40,068 nt of DNA from Hyphomicrobiales bacterium (GCA_027483505.1 JAIXUP010000011.1:1-40068), one strand, 5' to 3'; shown: positions 25,593 through 34,092, counted from the stretch's first letter. The notes: generated from the sequence alone by a model not told the origin. Made by a program: numbers and translations.

Positions 25593-26441
25593 ATGCAGGA
25601 GACCGCTGCCGTCGCGGACATACGCGCTGCCGCATCTGCGGCCGTCGCGCTTTCGGGCATCGACATCACCTTCAACCTGAAGGATGGCGGCCGCTATCAG
25701 GCCGTGAAGGACATCTCCGTCTCCGTCGCCGATGGCGAGTTTGTCGCGGTGGTTGGGCCGACCGGCTGCGGCAAATCCACGTTGCTGAACGCCGCCGCCG
25801 GCCTGCTCCGGCCCAGCGCCGGCGCGGTCGGCATCCTGGGCGAGCCCTTGTCGGGGCTCAACCTGCGCGCCGGCTACCTGTTCCAGCTCGATGCGCTGAT
25901 GCCGTGGAAGACGGCGCTGCAGAACGTGGCCGTTGCGCTTGAGCCGCAGGGTGTCCCTGCCGGCGAGGCCGAGGAGCGGGCGCGCGATTGGCTGGCGCGC
26001 GTCGGCCTGCGGGCCTTCACCGACCGCTATCCGCACATGCTCTCGGGCGGCCAGAAGAAGCGGGTCGCCCTGGCGCAGGTGCTGATCCGCGACCCGAAGA
26101 TCCTGCTGATGGACGAGCCGTTCGGGCCGCTCGACGCACAGACGCGCCAGATCATGGGCAACCTGTTGCTCGACCTTTGGTCGAAGGACCGCAAGGCCGT
26201 GATGTTCGTCACCCATGACCTCGAGGAAGCGATCTCCTTGTCCGACCGGGTGGTCGTGATGTCCGCTGGACCCGCCGCCACCATCGTGGGCGATTACCGC
26301 GTCAGCCTGAAACGTCCGCGCGACATTGCCGACATCCGCCTCGACAGGGACTTCCACGACATCCACCGCCAGATCTGGCAGACCCTCAAGGTCGAGGTCC
26401 AGCGTGCCTATGCTGCCGGCGAGGGGAAGGACATGGCATGA
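25593..26441 (+). CDS. ABC importer ATP-binding protein (nitrate/sulfonate/NMT1 group)
   Basis: A 282-residue ATPase with Walker A GPTGCGKST (about 55-63), Q-loop region YLFQLDALMPWKTALQNV, signature LSGGQKKR, Walker B ILLMDEPFGPLD and H-loop FVTHDLEEA. The wording around the Q-loop (LMPWKT) is typical of the SsuB/TauB/NrtD/ThiZ family that works with NMT1/SsuA-like binding proteins. A strong AGGGAGG ribosome site lies upstream. The ATGA overlap with the permease gene shows coupling. It energises import at the inner membrane together with the next two gene products. Confidence 0.93.
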   Translation: MQETAAVADIRAAASAAVALSGIDITFNLKDGGRYQAVKDISVSVADGEFVAVVGPTGCGKSTLLNAAAGLLRPSAGAVGILGEPLSGLNLRAGYLFQLDALMPWKTALQNVAVALEPQGVPAGEAEERARDWLARVGLRAFTDRYPHMLSGGQKKRVALAQVLIRDPKILLMDEPFGPLDAQTRQIMGNLLLDLWSKDRKAVMFVTHDLEEAISLSDRVVVMSAGPAATIVGDYRVSLKRPRDIADIRLDRDFHDIHRQIWQTLKVEVQRAYAAGEGKDMA

Positions 26442-27241
26442 ACGCCCATTCCCGCCTCAAGATCACGCTGCTGCAAGTCCTTGTGATGGTGGTGTTTCTG
26501 CTCGCCTGGCACATCACCACGACAACCTGGCTTTTCGCCGAGCCGAAGAAGATGCAGTTCTTCTTCTCGACCCCGATCGACGTGATCGCCCGCACCTGGA
26601 AGCAGTTTGCCGGGGGCGAGATATGGTATCATCTCGGCATCACGCTCACGGAAACCGTGCTGGCCTTCGTCCTCGGCGCCACCGGCGGCGTGCTCTGCGG
26701 TTTCATCTTCGCCCGCAAGGAGTTGCTGGCCGCTGTCTTCGATCCCTACATCAAGGCCGCCAACGCCCTGCCGCGTGTCGTGCTGGCGCCGATTTTCGCG
26801 CTCTGGTTCGGGCTCGGCATCTGGTCGAAGGTGGCGCTCGGGTTCACGCTGGTGTTCTTCATCGTCTTCTTCGCCGTCTATCAGGGCGTCCGCGAAGTCT
26901 CGCAGACGGTTCTGGCCAATGCGCGCATGCTCGGCATGAACGAGCGGCAGCTGATGCGCCATGTCTATTGGCCCGCCGCGATGACCTGGATGTTTTCGAG
27001 CCTTCACACATCCGTCGGCTTCGCGCTGGTCGGGGCCGTCGTGGGCGAGTATCTGGGCTCGTCGGCGGGCCTGGGCTACAAGATCCATGAAGCGGAGAGC
27101 GTCTTCGACGTCACCGGCGTGTTCTCGGGCATGCTGATCCTGACCATCTTCGTGTTGATCCTTGATACGATCGTCACGATGATCGAAAACCGGCTTCTGG
27201 TCTGGCGCCCGGGGCAGGCATCCACCAGCGCCAACGGCTGA
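26438..27241 (+). CDS. ABC importer permease (SsuC/TauC type)
   Basis: A 267-residue inner-membrane permease with about six helices. The BPD_transp_1 coupling region is visible as ARMLGMNERQLMRHVYWPAAMTWMF (about 166-190, quoted in family terms: EAA-like 'A..lG....q...hV.lP.a'). It overlaps the ATPase gene by four bases, and the binding-protein gene follows 48 bases downstream. The family imports small organic nitrogen or sulfur compounds, pyrimidines or nitrate; specificity depends on the binding protein. Confidence 0.92.
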   Translation: MNAHSRLKITLLQVLVMVVFLLAWHITTTTWLFAEPKKMQFFFSTPIDVIARTWKQFAGGEIWYHLGITLTETVLAFVLGATGGVLCGFIFARKELLAAVFDPYIKAANALPRVVLAPIFALWFGLGIWSKVALGFTLVFFIVFFAVYQGVREVSQTVLANARMLGMNERQLMRHVYWPAAMTWMFSSLHTSVGFALVGAVVGEYLGSSAGLGYKIHEAESVFDVTGVFSGMLILTIFVLILDTIVTMIENRLLVWRPGQASTSANG

Positions 27242-27289
27242 ACGATGAACAAGCAAGCCGCAAGAAGGCTGCAATCCGGAGGAACAGAC

Positions 27290-28315
27290 ATGACGATCCA
27301 TCGCAGAACCGTTCTGGCGGGCCTTGGCGCGACCGGCTTCTCGGGCCTCGCCTTGCCGGCCATCGCCCAGCGTGCGCCGGAGAAGGCCAAGGTTGTCCTC
27401 GGCGTCGGCGGACGGGCCTTGCTGTATTACCTCCCTCTGGCGATCGCCGACCGGCGCGGCTTCTTCAAGGAGCAGGGCCTTGAGGTCGAGATCAACGATT
27501 TCGCCGGCGGCGCCCGCTCCCTGCAGGCACTGGTGGGCGGCTCGGTCGATGTGGTCGCGGGTGCCTATGAACATACCATCCGCATGCAGGCCAAGGCGCA
27601 GGACATCCGCGCGGTGGTCGAGATGGGCCGCTTTCCCGGCATCGTCATCGCGGCACGCAGGGAGCTTGCTGCCCGCGTCAGGTCGCCAGCGGATTTCAGG
27701 GGCCTCAAGCTTGGCGTCACCGCGCCGGGCTCGTCGACGGCGCTCACGGTCCAGTACGCCATGGTCAAGGCGGGGCTGAAAGCCACCGACGCGCCGATCA
27801 TCGGGATCGGCGGCGGCGCGAGCGCTGTCGCTGCCGTCATCCAGGGGCAGGTCGACGTGATCTCCCATCTCGACCCGGTTGTCTCCAAGCTCGAAGCGGA
27901 CGGCCTGATCGTGCCGATCATCGACACCCGCACCGAGGCCGGAACCCGCGCCCTCTTCGGCGGATCGAACCCGGCTGCAGTGATCTATTCCAGGCAGGAG
28001 TTCATCGAAAAGAACCCGGAAACCATGCAGCGCATCGTCAATGCCTCGGTCAAGGCGCTGAAATGGCTCGAAACCGCAACGGCCGATCAGGTCGCGGACA
28101 CCGTGCCGGCGGAGTACCATCTCGGCGACAGGGCCGTGTACCTGCAGGCCGTGAACAAGCTGAAGGAAAGCTATTCGCGCACCGGCATCGCCAGCGCGGA
28201 CGGCATGCAGAGCGTGTTCGATGTGCTCAAGCAGCTTGATCCCGAACTGGCCAACGCCACGGTCGACCTGACCAAGACCTTCAACCCGGCCTTCGCCCAG
28301 CGCGCGGTGAGCTGA
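27290..28315 (+). CDS. ABC importer substrate-binding protein (NMT1/SsuA-like)
   Basis: A 341-residue exported binding protein. The N-terminus MTIHRRTVLAGLGATG is Tat-like (paired Arg followed by hydrophobic core), with cleavage after about residue 27 (PAIAQ). The mature part resembles NMT1/THI5-like domains: YLPLAIADRRGFFKEQGLEVEI near the start, GGARSLQALVGGSVDVVAGAYE, and GLKLGVTAPGSST. These proteins bind pyrimidines, sulfonates, nitrate or related ligands. GGAGG at 27278-27282 fixes the start at 27290; an upstream in-frame ATG at 27245 would put extra residues before the signal. The operon order is ATPase, permease, binding protein. A large palindrome follows, then pdxY. Confidence 0.92.
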   Translation: MTIHRRTVLAGLGATGFSGLALPAIAQRAPEKAKVVLGVGGRALLYYLPLAIADRRGFFKEQGLEVEINDFAGGARSLQALVGGSVDVVAGAYEHTIRMQAKAQDIRAVVEMGRFPGIVIAARRELAARVRSPADFRGLKLGVTAPGSSTALTVQYAMVKAGLKATDAPIIGIGGGASAVAAVIQGQVDVISHLDPVVSKLEADGLIVPIIDTRTEAGTRALFGGSNPAAVIYSRQEFIEKNPETMQRIVNASVKALKWLETATADQVADTVPAEYHLGDRAVYLQAVNKLKESYSRTGIASADGMQSVFDVLKQLDPELANATVDLTKTFNPAFAQRAVS

Positions 28316-28367
28316 GTGTCGCTCTGAGGCGGTGCCAACGTTCAAGTACGAACACTGATAACAAGTC

Positions 28368-28472
28368 GGTGTCATCCCCGGCGACACGGCACGTGTCGGG
28401 AAGGGGATCCATCATTTTGGATGGTGATGATGGATCCCCTTCCCTCGCCTTCGGCTCGCCGGGGATGACACC
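28368..28472. repeat. Large nested imperfect palindrome (REP-like intergenic element)
   Basis: Outer arms GGTGTCATCCCCGGCG (28368-28383) and its exact complement (28457-28472) enclose inner arms GGGAAGGGGATCCATCAT (28398-28415) and its exact complement (28427-28444). On the left arm a further small hairpin, GACACG/CGTGTC (28383-28388 with 28392-28397), branches out, so the whole can fold as a branched cruciform. It lies between the ABC importer and pdxY and could attenuate transcription or protect mRNA ends. The form is that of dispersed palindromic repeats of Hyphomicrobiales genomes; copy number cannot be assessed here. Confidence 0.8.
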
Positions 28473-28527
28473 CATGCCGGGCTATGCATGATGCGCGACG
28501 GCCCGACCATGACGCCCGGAAAGTCCC

Positions 28528-29376
28528 ATGAACATCCTCTCGATCCAGTCCCATGTCGCTTATGGCCATGTCGGCAATGCTTCTGCGGTGTTTCCGATGC
28601 AGCGGCTGGGCTGCGAGGTCTGGCCGATCCACACCGTGCAGTTCTCCAACCATACCGGATATGGCGCGTGGAAAGGCCGGGTCTTCGACGGTGCGATGAT
28701 CGACGAGATCATGGACGGCATCGCCGACCGCGGCGTGCTGCCGGTCTGTGACGGGGTGATTTCGGGCTACATGGGCTCCGCCGATCTCGGACACGCCATC
28801 CTGTCGGCGGTGGCCCGCGTCAAGGCTGCGAACCCCAAGGCGCTCTATGCCTGCGATCCGGTCATCGGCGATGTCGGGCGCGGCATCTTCGTCAGGCCCG
28901 GCATTCCGGAGTTCATGCGCGACAAGGCCATGCCGATGGCTGATGTGGTGACGCCCAACCAGTTCGAGCTGGAATACCTCACCGGGTTGCCGGTCAGCAC
29001 GCTGGCGGAGGCAAAAAAGGCCGTCACGGCGCTGCGCCGGACGGGTCCAATGGTTGTGCTGTTGACCTCGATGGTGACAGCCGAGACCCCGGACGACGCC
29101 ATCGACATGCTGGCCATGGACGGGACGGGCGCATGGCGCGTGCGCACGCCAAAGCTCGGCCTCAGCATCAACGGCGCAGGCGACGCCATCATGGCGCTGT
29201 TCTTCGTGCACTATGCGCGCTCGCGCTCAACGCCGCTGGCGCTGGGTGAAGCCGCCGCTTCGATCTACGGGTTGCTCAAGCGGACGCTTGATGCCGGCTC
29301 GCGCGAGATCTTGACCGTGGCCGCGCAGGACGAGTTCGTCAGTCCGTCGCGGCGCTTCGCGGTGGAGCCTGTCTAG
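28528..29376 (+). CDS. pdxY: Pyridoxal kinase PdxY
   Basis: A 282-residue ribokinase-fold kinase. Family marks are the N-terminal MNILSIQSHVAYGHVGNASA (pyridoxal-binding Ser/His region), HTVQFSNHTGYG, YACDPVIGDVGRGIFV, VVTPNQFELEYLTG and the GAGD-containing catalytic loop NGAGDAIMALF with the catalytic Asp. It phosphorylates pyridoxal (and possibly other B6 vitamers) with ATP to give PLP in the cytoplasm, a salvage step. GGAAAG precedes the ATG. It may be read from the upstream importer operon, with the palindrome at 28368-28472 between. It is convergent with the TRAP permease gene, three bases apart. Confidence 0.95.
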   Translation: MNILSIQSHVAYGHVGNASAVFPMQRLGCEVWPIHTVQFSNHTGYGAWKGRVFDGAMIDEIMDGIADRGVLPVCDGVISGYMGSADLGHAILSAVARVKAANPKALYACDPVIGDVGRGIFVRPGIPEFMRDKAMPMADVVTPNQFELEYLTGLPVSTLAEAKKAVTALRRTGPMVVLLTSMVTAETPDDAIDMLAMDGTGAWRVRTPKLGLSINGAGDAIMALFFVHYARSRSTPLALGEAAASIYGLLKRTLDAGSREILTVAAQDEFVSPSRRFAVEPV

Positions 29377-29379
29377 AGA

Positions 29380-31779
29380 TCACCCGGCCCCGGCCGTCGT
29401 GGAGACCTTCTCGCGCACGCGCAGCCAGTGCATTGCCAGCGCAGCCGTCAGGATGACGGTTCCGGCAATGTCGAATCTGACGTCTGCTGCCAGCAGCAGG
29501 CAGCCGCCGATAACGGCGAGGATGCGTTCGATCGCGTTGGCGGGCTTCAACGCATACCCGGTCGCGCCGACCACCAGCCCGACCATTGCGTAGGACGATG
29601 TCGTCAGCACGGCCAGCACGCCCATCCAGTGGCCGAACGTGTCGGGCAGCTTGCCCTCCGGCGTCAGCATCAGCAGATACATGCCTTCGGGCGTCAGGCA
29701 GAACATGAAGGGCACCAGGAAGGCAGGCAGCGTGTATTTCCAGGCCTGCATCATGGTGGCGAAAGGCTTGCCGCCGCAGATGGCCGAGGCCGCAAACGGC
29801 GCCAGCGCGGTTGGCGGCGACACATCCGCCAGCACAGCATAGTAGAACATGAACATGTGCGCGGCGGGCTCGGGGATGCCGACCTTGACCAGCGCCGGCA
29901 CCAGCATGACTGCGGCGATGATGTAGCTCGCCGTGACGGGCACCGCGAGGCCGAGGATCCACATGGCCAAAGCAGCCAGCGCGATGACGAGGAAACGCGA
30001 GCCGCCGCCGAACTCGACGATGATGCCGGACAGCGTCAGGCCCAGGCCCGTGAGGTTGACCACGCAGACGATGATGCCGGCGCAGGCGCAGGTGGCGATG
30101 ATGCCGAGCGTCGAGCGGGCCCCGTCCGTCAGCGCCTCGATCATGCGTGTGGCGTCCTCGCCGACAGGCTTGCCCCCACGTTTGGCCGACCATGCCTGCC
30201 AGCCAGAGAAGGCAATCGCAGCCGTCATGCCCCAGAAGATGCTGACTGAAATGCGCCCGTCGAACAATTCGTCGGGTCCGAGCCGGGCAGCCAGTCCGCT
30301 CGCGCCGAAGGCCCAGGCCAGCACGGCCGCGACGCAGCCCAGCCAGAAGGCTGGGAACGTCACCAGCCGGGAATCCTCACGGATCATCGACAGGCAGAAG
30401 GCGATGGCGATGGACCAGAACACGGCCATGAAGCTTGAGAAGCCAAGCGCGAGGAATACCGCGATCGCGGCCAGCGACAGGAAATGGTAGCCTTGGCTCT
30501 TGGTCAGTTCCCAGAGCGAGGCGTCGGAGGTCTTGACCGGCTTGATGTCGAGGCGGCGCGTGTCGGCCTCGGTCATCAGCCAGCAGGAGAGGTAGTACAG
30601 GATGGTCGGAATGGTCGCGTAGACCAGGATCATCAGGTAGCTGACATCAAGATATTCGGCGATGATGAAGGCGGCGGCGCCCAGCGTTGGCGGCGACAGC
30701 GTGGCCCCGATGCCGGCCGCGGAGAGCAGGCCCCCGCCGATATGCGGCGGATAGCCCGAGCGCTTCAGCATCGGCCAGGCCAGCGAGGCGACCGTGACTG
30801 TGGTGGCGACGCCGGACCCTGACACCGTGCCAAGCAGGAAGCCCGAGGCGACGACGGCGCGGCCGGGCGCGGCGGGAGAAGGCTTCTTGCCGAACAGGGC
30901 GAAGGCCCAATCGATGAAGAAGCGGCCTGCGCCACCCCTGTCCAGCACCGCCCCATAGAGCGTGAACAGGATGATGAAGGTGGCGGCCACATCCATCGGC
31001 GTCGAGAAGATGCCTTCCAGCGTCAGGAAATTCTGACCGACGATGCGGTTCAGCGAGAAGCCGCGATGATCGAACGGCTCGGGCATTGACGGGCCGAAAT
31101 AGCAATACAGCAAGAAGCCGATGGTCACGGCTGGCAGGATCCAGCCAACCGTGCGGCGCGTGGCCTCGAGGATCAGCAGGATGAGCGCTGCGCCCAGTAC
31201 AAGGTCATCTGCGGAGGGGCGCGTGGCGCGGGTCTTGATCTCCTCGGCATAGGCCCAGAGGTGCCAGGTGCAGAAGATCGCGATGAAGACCAGGACCCAG
31301 TCGAAGATCTGCGTGCGGGCGAGCGCCCGGTTCATCGTCACCAGCGGGTAGGTGGCGAAGGCGAGGCCTGTCACGATAGCAAGGCCGGTGGCGAAGCTGT
31401 CACGCTGGAGGACACGGCCCTCGATCACCACGAAGACCAACCAGCCGACCCCAAGCACCGCGACGATCAACTCCTCGACCGTCACCATGCGTGCCCTTGC
31501 ATCCTTGCCGCCGCGCACCAGCGGATAGAGCAGGAAGATCAGCGCCAGCGTCAGCGACAGGAAACTCGCGCGGTAGAAGGTGGTGTTGACCGAAAACTGC
31601 GTCCAGAACAGGCCATAGGCCGCCAGGCTGAAGGCGCCGACCGCAGTCAGCCAGCCAAGCCAGCCCGTGGCGCGCTGCGCGGGGCCGCCTTCTGAATCCG
31701 ATGACAGCCGTTCCAGCTCCTCGGCTGTCAGCGCCACTGTTTCGGGCTTCGCTGCAGCCGGTTGTGCGCCTGTTGCCAT
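29380..31779 (-). CDS. TRAP transporter fused permease (TAXI type, DctQM fusion)
   Basis: A 799-residue inner-membrane protein with about 18-20 hydrophobic segments. An N-terminal cytoplasmic stretch of about 45 residues leads into a small-subunit-like (DctQ) four-helix part and a large DctM domain. DctM features include the GGAGRFFIDWAFALFGKKPSPAAPG and SGSGVATTVTVASLAWPMLKRSGY segments (about 270-335) and the repeat-like ADVSPPTALAPFAASAICG in the second half. The TAXI-family fused 4TM-12TM type uses a sodium or proton gradient. Its binding protein is encoded just upstream at 31924-32904. A good AGGGG ribosome site lies before ATG 31779. A terminator separates the two genes, so the permease is probably expressed at a lower level than the binding protein. 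Confidence 0.92.
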   Translation of the reverse strand: MATGAQPAAAKPETVALTAEELERLSSDSEGGPAQRATGWLGWLTAVGAFSLAAYGLFWTQFSVNTTFYRASFLSLTLALIFLLYPLVRGGKDARARMVTVEELIVAVLGVGWLVFVVIEGRVLQRDSFATGLAIVTGLAFATYPLVTMNRALARTQIFDWVLVFIAIFCTWHLWAYAEEIKTRATRPSADDLVLGAALILLILEATRRTVGWILPAVTIGFLLYCYFGPSMPEPFDHRGFSLNRIVGQNFLTLEGIFSTPMDVAATFIILFTLYGAVLDRGGAGRFFIDWAFALFGKKPSPAAPGRAVVASGFLLGTVSGSGVATTVTVASLAWPMLKRSGYPPHIGGGLLSAAGIGATLSPPTLGAAAFIIAEYLDVSYLMILVYATIPTILYYLSCWLMTEADTRRLDIKPVKTSDASLWELTKSQGYHFLSLAAIAVFLALGFSSFMAVFWSIAIAFCLSMIREDSRLVTFPAFWLGCVAAVLAWAFGASGLAARLGPDELFDGRISVSIFWGMTAAIAFSGWQAWSAKRGGKPVGEDATRMIEALTDGARSTLGIIATCACAGIIVCVVNLTGLGLTLSGIIVEFGGGSRFLVIALAALAMWILGLAVPVTASYIIAAVMLVPALVKVGIPEPAAHMFMFYYAVLADVSPPTALAPFAASAICGGKPFATMMQAWKYTLPAFLVPFMFCLTPEGMYLLMLTPEGKLPDTFGHWMGVLAVLTTSSYAMVGLVVGATGYALKPANAIERILAVIGGCLLLAADVRFDIAGTVILTAALAMHWLRVREKVSTTAGAG

Positions 31780-31843
31780 GGCCCCTGTCCCCTCGCCCCA
31801 CGCCAGTCCGAGCCGGCTTGGCCGGTCTTGCCTTATGCATAAC

Positions 31844-31877
31844 AGAGAAAAGCCCCGGCGCTACTGCGCCGGGGCTT
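31844..31877 (-). terminator. Rho-independent terminator between TAXI binding-protein and TRAP permease genes
   Basis: A 12-base perfect stem AAGCCCCGGCGC (31850-31861) / GCGCCGGGGCTT (31866-31877) with a 4-base loop is followed on the minus strand by a TTCTCTG tract after the final CTT. It lies 47 bases after the binding-protein stop and 70 bases before the permease start. It would end many transcripts after the binding-protein gene and allow partial read-through. Confidence 0.8.
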
Positions 31878-31923
31878 CAATGGACAGATTTCGGCGGTGA
31901 AAGCCACCAGCGTCCGCAGTCCG

Positions 31924-32904
31924 TCAGGAGAGCACGCCCTTGGACTTGAAGAAGGCCTCGGCGGCCGGATGGAACGGCACCGCGGATTTGGCGGCAGCGC
32001 CGGCGAGGGTCAGGCGGCGGGCTTCGGGGTGGATCTTCTGAACCTCGTCCAGATTGTTGAAGATGCCGTTGAGCACGCCGGTGATCTGGTCGTTCTTGGC
32101 CTTGGCGCTGACGACCAGCACGTTGGCGACGCCAAGCCCGGCGACGGCCGCTGCCTGTCCGGCATAGGCATTGGCCGGCAGATTGAAGGTGCGGTAAAGG
32201 CCGGGCCACTGGCGCTCGAGCTTGGCCAGTTCCTCGCCGGTCGGGATGAACTGCAGCGCCGGCTGGCCCGAGGTGGCAAGGTCGCGCACGGCTGCGGTCG
32301 GCACGCCGCCGATCCAGAAGAAGGCGGCAACCTTGCCGTCCTTCAGCGCGCCGGCGGATTCCGCGACGCCGAGGTTGTCGCGCGTGATGTCGGTCTTCGG
32401 ATTGAGCCCGGCGGCCTCCAGGACGCGGTCGGCGATCGATTCGGTCGACGAGCCTGCCGAGCCGACCGAAACGCGCTTGCCCTTGAGGCCGGCGACTGTG
32501 GCCGCCTGACCCTGCGCGCCGACGACATGCAGGAAGGAATCATAGAGCACGGCCAGAACGCGCACGTCGAGCTTGCCGTCCTTGGCGTAGGCACCGACGC
32601 CCTGCATGGCGTCATAAGCGGAATCGAGGGTCGAGAAGCCGATATCGGCGTCGCCTGCAGCCACCAGCTTGCAGTTGTCAACCGAGCCGCCGGTGACCTG
32701 GCTGGTCGCCTGCATGTTGGGCATCTTCTCGGTGAGGATCTTGGCAATGCCACCGCCATAGGGATAGAACACGCCGCCGGTGCCGCCGGTGACGATGGTG
32801 ATGCGCTGCTTGGCCTGGGCCAGGGCGGGCGCGCCGATCAGGGCTGCCGCGCCGAGCGAAAGGCCGCCGGCGACGACGCCGCGGCGGGAAATCAAGTCCG
32901 TCAT
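31924..32904 (-). CDS. TAXI family TRAP transporter substrate-binding protein
   Basis: A 326-residue periplasmic binding protein of the TAXI (TRAP-associated extracytoplasmic immunogenic) family. The signal peptide is Tat-like (LISRRGVVAGG, cleavage near PALAQ, about residue 29). The mature start ITIVTGGTGGVFYPYGGGIAKIL is the family signature, and later GLKGKRVSVGSAGSSTE and AAFFWIGGVPTAAVRDLA segments also match. TAXI ligands characterised in other species include glutamate and alpha-ketoglutarate-type acids, but most are unknown. GGGAGGA fixes ATG 32904. The longer frame to 33087 has no signal peptide. It is the first gene of the TRAP unit and divergent from the creatininase-family gene. 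Confidence 0.93.
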   Translation of the reverse strand: MTDLISRRGVVAGGLSLGAAALIGAPALAQAKQRITIVTGGTGGVFYPYGGGIAKILTEKMPNMQATSQVTGGSVDNCKLVAAGDADIGFSTLDSAYDAMQGVGAYAKDGKLDVRVLAVLYDSFLHVVGAQGQAATVAGLKGKRVSVGSAGSSTESIADRVLEAAGLNPKTDITRDNLGVAESAGALKDGKVAAFFWIGGVPTAAVRDLATSGQPALQFIPTGEELAKLERQWPGLYRTFNLPANAYAGQAAAVAGLGVANVLVVSAKAKNDQITGVLNGIFNNLDEVQKIHPEARRLTLAGAAAKSAVPFHPAAEAFFKSKGVLS

Positions 32905-32929
32905 GTCAGTCCTCCCAGAGTGAAACGGC

Positions 32930-32953
32930 CCTGCCTTCTTGGATCGAGGCAGG
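32930..32953. promoter_or_regulatory. Inverted repeat in the TAXI/creatininase divergent region
   Basis: Arms CCTGCCT (32930-32936) and AGGCAGG (32947-32953) are exact complements with a 10-base spacer, 26 bases upstream of the TAXI binding-protein start. This could be a leader hairpin or an operator shared by the two divergent genes. No regulator gene is nearby and no family consensus was recognised. Confidence 0.3.
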
Positions 32954-33099
32954 ATTGCTGCGCTATTTAGGTGGCTGCGGCGCGAATGACCAGTGGCTCC
33001 TGCAGGTTTGGTTGATCGGGCGCGGCGCTGAGACGCAGCATGGGCTTGATCCGCCCGCCCAATCTGCTTTGCTGGTTCGGCACACAAGGAACCCTGTCC

Positions 33100-33867
33100 A
33101 TGGCCAACCCGTCCGTCCTATGGCGCGAACTCACCTTCGAAGACCTCAATGCGCTGGCCGCGCGCGACGCCATCGCGCTCCTGCCGATCGCCTCGATGGA
33201 ACAGCATGGTCCGCATTTGCCGGTCGGCGTCGACACCATCCTGTGCGAGAACGTCTGCCGGGTGGCTGCGGAGGCGCTTGTTGGCGAAGTGCCGGTGGTG
33301 GTGGCGCCGACGGTCTGGTGCGGCATGGCCGAGCATCACATGGCCTTCGGCGGCACCTTCACCTTCGACATCCCGACCTACCGGGCCGTGCTGCTGGCCT
33401 ATCTCGCCAGCATCCAGAGGGCGGGCTTCAGGCGCGTCGCCATCGTCAACGGCCATGGCGGCAACATGTCTGCGATGAATGCCTTCCTGCCCGACCTGCA
33501 GCGCGAACTGACGCTGGCGATCCGCGCAACCACCTATTTCGATCTGGCCGTCGACAAGGCGCGCCTGCATCTCGAACGGCAGTCGAGCGTGATGCATGCC
33601 TGCGAGATGGAGACCTCGATGATGATGGTCTTCGCGCCGGGCACCGTGAAGCACGAGCGTCTGGGCGAGGCGGTCGGGCCGGTGTTCCAGGACGCCAAGG
33701 ATGTGCTGCAGCCGAAATGGCAGCGTTTCCGCAGCATCATGGAAATCAGCGCCAATGGCGTGCTGGGCGATGCGCGCGTGGCCACGGTCGAGAAAGGCCA
33801 CAAGCTGGTCGAGGCCTGCCGCGACGGGCTGGTGGCAGAGCTCCGGACGTGGGCGGCGGAGGGGTGA
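33100..33867 (+). CDS. Creatininase-family amidohydrolase
   Basis: A 255-residue metal-dependent hydrolase. Metal ligands of creatininase appear at the same positions as in the Pseudomonas enzyme: E34-Q-H36 (MEQHGPHLP), D45 (GVDT) and the NGHGGN motif (H119). A later HACEMETS stretch (about 166-173) provides Glu169. Family members hydrolyse cyclic or linear amides such as creatinine, or take part in cofactor maturation (MftE, ArfB). The NGHGGN form is the broad-family version rather than creatininase proper. ATG 33100 follows AAGGA; the ORF is open to 33040 but lacks support. It is divergent from the TAXI gene and may act on the compound the TRAP system imports. The stop is back-to-back with that of the following minus-strand gene. 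Confidence 0.85.
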   Translation: MANPSVLWRELTFEDLNALAARDAIALLPIASMEQHGPHLPVGVDTILCENVCRVAAEALVGEVPVVVAPTVWCGMAEHHMAFGGTFTFDIPTYRAVLLAYLASIQRAGFRRVAIVNGHGGNMSAMNAFLPDLQRELTLAIRATTYFDLAVDKARLHLERQSSVMHACEMETSMMMVFAPGTVKHERLGEAVGPVFQDAKDVLQPKWQRFRSIMEISANGVLGDARVATVEKGHKLVEACRDGLVAELRTWAAEG

Positions 33868-34092
33868 TCAGTTCCTGATCGGCTCGACCTTGTTCGCCAT
33901 CTGCACGAACTTGGCCATGATGTAGAGCCCCCCGAGCGAGAACAGGCCCATCAGCGCGTACTGGACGACGTCGCCGAGCTCGAAGATGCCCGCGATCGCC
34001 CAGCCGGCTGCGAAGGCGAGGCCGAACACTTCGGTGCCGATCAGGATGGCGGCGCAGATGATGGTGGTGAAGTTGCGGGTGTTGATGGCCAC
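33868..34092 (-). CDS. Small two-helix membrane protein
   Basis: A predicted 74-residue protein with two hydrophobic helices (FTTIICAAILIGTEVFGLAF and VVQYALMGLFSLGGLYIMAKF, each about 20 residues) and a short C-terminal tail ending KVEPIRN. GTG 34092 is chosen because an upstream GGAG fits and because residues before it in the longer frame (TTG at 34179, basic RRRPIRP region) look like non-coding sequence. Its stop TGA abuts the creatininase stop (shared TGATCA). No family could be named. It may be a membrane-associated accessory protein, but nothing directly shows this. Confidence 0.6.
   Translation of the reverse strand: MAINTRNFTTIICAAILIGTEVFGLAFAAGWAIAGIFELGDVVQYALMGLFSLGGLYIMAKFVQMANKVEPIRN

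Noticed and set aside
26408..28387. 659-residue minus-strand frame opposite the ABC importer
   Set aside because: Covers the coding strand of clear permease and binding-protein genes and has a composition typical of antisense frames.
28368..28472. Insertion sequence remnant
   Set aside because: No transposase frame and no target duplication visible; the nested palindrome alone fits a REP-like repeat better.
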